Positions 59,126 to 64,000 of a DNA stretch of 64,000 nucleotides are shown here, piece by piece. Under the pieces are notes generated by a model, which saw only the letters and a list, made by a program, of their open reading frames with translations, ran no database searches and was not told the origin of the DNA. The DNA is taken from assembly GCA_001414485.1 (NCBI GenBank), contig LLEY01000044.1, positions 62,001 through 126,000 on the forward strand, given 5' to 3'. The translations under genes and the position numbers were made by a program. Each line of letters begins with the position of its first letter. The stretch's first letter is position 1. The stretch comes from Calycina herbarum. Taxonomy: Eukaryota > Ascomycota > Leotiomycetes > Helotiales > Pezizellaceae.

Positions 59126-60581
59126 ACCGATCTCCCTGGACTGTGCACGCCTCTCAGCTATTTTACCACCCTACTAAAAAGGTATATATCTTAACAACCA
59201 CTTATTAGATTTGTATATAATTAAGTAAGGAGATTAACAAAAGGTAGTTAAATAGATATTTAGTATAAAAAACTATACGCAAGCACGAAGTGGTACTTTA
59301 ATCTGCCGTTCTAACCTACTTTTCTAAACTACTAAGGCTACCCCTTATATAATAAATACACCCACAAGAACTACTATTCTACTTAGCTTTTTAGGCTCTT
59401 TAGAAGCCTTTTTTAACTCTTTCTTAACTTGGGGCATCCTTGGAGTAATCTTCTTTAGTATAACTTATATAGGCCTCTTCTGTTTTAGAGCTCTAGGAGT
59501 TATAGTAGTCAGCTCCCTTAGAAGCTGAGTTTCCGCTCTCTTATTAGCTAATTCTTTAGCCTTTTGTTCCTTAAGAAGTGCCCTAGCCTTTCTCTTAACT
59601 CTTCTCTCTTCCTTTGCTTCTTCTTCTTATCTTAAAACCTCTTCCTTCTCTTACTAATATACCCTAGCCTTTATAACCTTCTCTAGAGAATAGACTTCTA
59701 CTCCCTTACTCTCCTTACTACAAAGATTAAGTCTCTTTCCCTTCTTTCTTTTCTAATTCTCAAGAATAATAGCTATCTTAAGTCCGTCGTTTTTATAAGA
59801 AAGAATACTAACTTAACTCGAGAGAGTAAGGATAGAAGAGAAGACCTTATTCGCTTTAAGCTTTGAAGGTGATTTCTCAAAGTCTAAGAAGGCTCGTCGA
59901 ATTTCTTTTAAAGTAGAAGATGTTTTAAGTCCTCTAGCAGAAGAGCAAAGAGGTAAAGTAGGCTTTGTTACTTGGTCTATTATCTTTTGTCTAGTAATAA
60001 GCTAGATTCTAGACTTATAGAAGGTATATATAATGTTATACTCTATAAAGGCCTTATTCTATACTAACTTAAACATTATATAGAAAAATCGCTTTAATAT
60101 CGAGACTATTCCTCGAGAAATAAATATTAATTAGTCTAGTTTATTAGAGTAGAAGGCGGCTAGTAGTCTAAATAGGCTAACGTCGAGAGACTATAATCGA
60201 TGTATTATATAAGGCGGTAAGATTATAATAATTATATAATAACGATCTATAGAGTTAATAAACTTTATATTAATATATAAGAAGTAGCTGTCTATAAGAA
60301 GGAGTCGGTAGGTCCTTAGTAACTTAGGTTTTATATTCCTTTCAAAAACCTTTTTAAGCTACATTAGACTAAACTCGTTCAAGAACCAGCTGTTCTTAGA
60401 AGAGCTAAAGTATATACTAGAATCCTCTTTAATATCCTTAAGCTAGGAATTCTAAAGATCCTCTAAGCTCTCTTTATATATAAGAAGTAGTAGAATCGCT
60501 CGTCTAATAGCTAAGACATATATAAGAAGTGAAATAAACTCTCGAGACCCGTCCTACTTATTCTTAGTAACTCGACCTAAG

Positions 60582-61021
60582 TGTTACGAATCACGTAAGA
60601 ATATATAATAAGTAAAGACTAGGCGGCGCTCTAATAGGTTAAGCACTATCGGAAACTCTTATAAGTAAAAAGAGGGATCCTTAGACTAGCTAAGCAACCT
60701 ATAGATTTCTTTTAGTAAGAAGTATTACGTAACCTAGTCGCCTAAGTCGCCTAAGTCGCCTATCGACTAAAGCGATCAGAGCGAGCGACTAGAGCGACTA
60801 GAACAGAAGACTATAGTTCTATATAAAGACTAGCACGTCTGCTATTAGATAGGAGCTTTGTACTTAACTTTAGTTATTAATCTTATTATATTATTTAATA
60901 TCTTTGATATAAGTAACGAGTTTACTTCTAAGTAAATAACCTAGCGTATCTATACTTCTTACCTATATACTAACCTTCGAGACTTAATTATCTTTATTTA
61001 GTTCGTTTAAGTTTTATTATA
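60582..61021 (+). repeat. 5' LTR of LTR-4
   Basis: 440 bp, homologous to the 432-bp LTRs of LTR-3 but with indels; it contains short CGACT-type repeats near 60,735-60,805 (CCTAAGTCG three times). The preceding pentamer CTAAG (60577-60581) would be the duplication; its partner lies outside the window. Confidence 0.88.
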
Positions 61022-61069
61022 CTTTAAGCACCTGCTTAGAAGTTCAGTTACTATAGCCCTAGTAACCCC

Positions 61070-62020
61070 TGCCGCAGCAGCTAGCTCGAATGCTAGTCGA
61101 GTCAACGTTATAGGAATATCTAAAAGTGTAACTAGAAGAACACCTGCTAGTATATAGTTAACTAGGAACGACGACAATGTTAGTATATTAGACGCCCTCG
61201 AGCTTTATAAGGTCGAAGTACTTAAGTCTATTAAAGTTAAGATATTAGATACGTATTATAGAAAGCGAAAAGAACTCGACTTATTTCTTCTCTAAATAGA
61301 TATCTATTTCAACTTTAACTCTAATAAGTTCGAAGGTAATTATAACTTATAAACTATCTTTGCTATCTCCTACCTTAGGGGATTAGTATTAGAATAGGCC
61401 TAGCTATACTTAGAAGACTTCTTTAAGAATAAGAATAAAGATAGAAAGATAGAATTAACTAAGATTATATTTAAATCTTAGAGAGGATTTAAGACAACTA
61501 TTAGGAAAGTTTTTAGAGACTTTAATACGATCTAAACAGTATATATAAGCTTTTAGAGTTACGCTAAACCGGATTAGTAATAGATTATACTAACGAATTT
61601 CAACGTTATAGAACGAAGTTAGAATAGAATACTATCGCTCTTATAGAACTCTTTTATAGAGGATTAAAAGTATATATTTATAAGGAAATAGCTAAGTAGA
61701 ATATATAATTCTTAACTATTATAGATATAATTAAGGAAGTTGTCTAGCTAGATAACCGCCTATATAAATTTAGAAAGAGTAACCCTAGATATAGGGAAAA
61801 GAGTAAAGAGTTAAGGAAGTAGAAGCACTCTTATACTAATAAACATAGTAAGAAGGTAAACGCTATATAGAAGAAAACCTTTCTAAAGAAAGGAGGACTT
61901 TTCTAGAAAGAGCGAAATCGTTAACATAAGTAGAACTTATATTATAATTATAGTCTACTAGGTTATAGAGTAAATAAGTATAGTAAGAAGAAAGACTCTA
62001 CGAGAAAGAAATAAATTAAT
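61070..62020 (+). pseudogene. LTR-4 gag remnant
   Basis: Read-through translation shows an N-terminal Ala/Ser-rich part, then NVSILDALELYKVEVLKSIK and a retrotransposon gag core (FEGNYNL, LYLEDFFKNKNKD). A zinc-knuckle region with Cys/His mostly turned to Tyr lies near 61,930-61,990. The counterpart in LTR-3 lies at 40,050-38,900 in reverse. Confidence 0.78.
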
Positions 62021-64000
62021 ACTACTATTTAATAATAGATAGTCTTAACCGATTAGATTAAACTTATAGATAAGAAGCTTAAAGTACGAGGATATAGAAC
62101 CTAGATTAAAAATAACAAAGGAATTAGTAGTATATAAGATACTAATAATAATAGAGATCTACTTCTTAAAGAATATTATAATATATAATTAGTAATAGAA
62201 TCTAAGTAACCTCTTTAAGTAGAATACGAATTACTACTATTGACTAGTTCTTTAGAGATATTAGACTTATCTTCTAGTTTAGAAGAAGAAATAAAAAATA
62301 AAGACCTTAAAGTTAGAGAAACTTAAGCTTTTCTTAGAACCTTTAAATAAGGAAATCGATAAGTATATATTAATAACTAGAAACTAGACTTCTAAAGTCC
62401 TTATATAATATAAGGAGTTAACCTAACTATCTTAATAATATATATAGTTATAAGTAATAACTCTAAAATAATAACTCTAGTTAGCTTAATTACTAGATAG
62501 AAAACTATTAAAGAGAAAGAACTAGAACATAAACAACAACCTATTAAAAAACCTAGCTACTCTAAAGTAGAGGATATATAAAGAATATATAATATTTTAG
62601 ATAAAATCAGTATATAGATATAGTAAGTTCTAATAGGATTTAAGAGACGAATTAAAACCTCTTTTCTTAGAACACTATCTAAAGATGTTATACTAGAGGA
62701 ATTTAAGTAATATATCGTAGTTACGTTAATTAGAAATAATAGGCTAGTATTTAGAAAATATAACTTATAATAACTGTTTAGTATACTATTCTAGGAGTAA
62801 AGAGAGCTTGATATAACTAGATAGGCTAAAATAGAACTAGAAGAATTATACTATCTATTAACAGAAGAACTATAGTTTATAGAAACAATTTAAGAAATAA
62901 TAGTATAATAAATATAATATAAACTAAGTCTAACCTTAGATTAGTTATTATTAAAACGATTTAAAGGAATTTTACTAGAACCTATTAAAACAGTAGAATA
63001 TTATTAGATATATAAGATAGCTTTATCTAATAATAAAGAAGTAGTATTCTTTCCTTAGTCCTAGATTTAAGTAGTTAAGGAAAAGAATTTAAAAGACTAT
63101 ATATTTAAGGTTTATTATATAAAACTAGAGATAAGTATACTAGAGACTACTTTAGATTATCTATATATAGAAGAACTATAGTCTATAAAAGCTATTTTAG
63201 AAACTAGTTATAAATAGATCTAATATAATTATAAATAAATACTAAAGCGATTTATAAAAGGAATTCCTAAAACTATAGAAATCGTAGAATATAGATTAGT
63301 ATATAAGGTAGTATATACTAATAAGGAAAGAGTAAGATTCTTTCTATAGTATAAGAATAAGAAAAGAAAGAATTATAATTAAGAAAATTAATCTTTTAAA
63401 GTCTAATATATTAAAGTAAAATTAAACACTACTTTAAGAGAAAGATAGTTAGTAATAACTATAGAAATAAGAGAGAAAAAGTTATAAGTTATAATAGACT
63501 TAGGAGTAATAAGTAACTTTATCTCTCTAATAACTTAGAAGAAGCTAAACGTTCTAATTAAAAGGATAAGACTATATTAGCTAAGAGTAGTTAATAGAAC
63601 AGATGTTATATATTAAAATAGGATTATTAATTAGTAAACTATTCTAATAAAAGTTAATATTAAAGAATACTACTTAGATATATAATTCGATATTATTAAA
63701 ATAGAAAGTAAGGAAGTAATACTTAGTATACTATAGATTTAAGAATATAATCTAGAAATTAACTAAAAAGCTAGAATAATAACTTTTAGTTAATATAAAT
63801 ACATAGGTTCGCGTTTATAACTTTAAAGCTAGAATAAGATTAGTACTACCTCTTCTAAAGTATTAGAACACCTTACCTAAGGTCTTCTACAGGTTAGTAA
63901 GAAAGCTAATAACGAAATACCTATATAGTATAGAGAATTTAAGGCTTTGTTTAAAAACCTAGAAGACTTACGAGCTTTACTAGAATATCGCTTATAAGAT

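Larger units (their letters stand above)
59126..64000 (-). mobile_element. pogo-type DNA transposon W (family of F), split by LTR-4 and running off the right edge
   Basis: It starts with ACCGATCTCCCTGGACTGTG after TA, a diverged version of the F TIR. From 59170 it runs co-linear with F (for example CAACCACTTATT and TCTGCCGTTCTAAC shared with 25452 and 25560). Transposase C-terminal coding is on the minus strand. Interrupted at 60,581 by LTR-4. RIP is heavier than in F, and the right end is outside the window. Confidence 0.82.
60582..64000 (+). mobile_element. Ty3/gypsy LTR retrotransposon LTR-4 (family of LTR-3), truncated by the window end
   Basis: The 5' LTR at 60582-61021 begins TGTTACGAATCACGT and matches the LTR-3 LTR in reverse orientation. 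Downstream the plus strand gives gag, then an aspartic protease with IIDLGVISNFIS near 63,490-63,525 (family form DSGA) and the beginning of reverse transcriptase at the very end (LRALLEYRL). In-frame stops everywhere. Confidence 0.88.

Overview
The window looks like filamentous ascomycete (Pezizomycotina) nuclear DNA. Genes carry 45-61 bp GT-AG introns. Roughly three quarters of the sequence is repeat DNA in which CpA and TpG have been turned into TpA, the signature of repeat-induced point mutation (RIP). In these repeats ancestral Gln and Trp codons now read as stops, so long open frames are lost although protein families stay recognisable. I cannot name the species.

Layout. (1) 1-1.6 kb: the 3' part of a damaged fungal gene of unknown function on the minus strand. 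(2) 1.6-46.7 kb: an AT-rich transposon block that resolves, by matching LTRs, TIRs and target-site duplications, into nested elements. Fot1/pogo copy X (1862-30846) contains Fot1 copy A, which contains a gypsy element (LTR-1), which contains both a second gypsy element (LTR-2) and Fot1 copy B. X also contains a longer-TIR pogo element C, which contains Fot1 copy Y, then LINE-1, then pogo element F: five levels. Next come Fot1 copy D containing LINE-2 containing gypsy LTR-3, an intact-length Fot1 copy E, and a gypsy remnant cut off sharply at 46,728. Subtracting each insert plus its duplication gives Fot1 core lengths of 1844, 1844, 1859, 1860, 1860 and 1861 bp, which checks the reconstruction. 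(3) 46.7-59.1 kb: a gene island of normal composition. It holds an N-terminally truncated DUF3435 (Starship captain-type tyrosine recombinase) gene, a 14-exon AAA+ ATPase gene, a divergently transcribed NACHT-like gene, a truncated and frameshifted C-terminal piece of a probable transcription factor, and a second degraded DUF3435 3' fragment. (4) 59.1-64 kb: a RIP-mutated pogo element W (relative of F) interrupted by gypsy element LTR-4, which runs off the right edge and is the same family as LTR-3.

The only genes that look intact are the AAA+ ATPase (1102 codons) and the NACHT-like gene (631 codons); they share a 284-bp intergenic promoter. Both lie between the two recombinase 3' ends, and a TTAC(N7)A motif marks the sharp left edge of the island. 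The most interesting reading is therefore the eroded edge of a Starship-type giant mobile element next to a RIP-silenced transposon block, but one edge plus two broken recombinase pieces is suggestive, not proof. A second point of interest is a cysteine-rich, coiled-coil reading frame antisense to gag-pol inside LTR-3.
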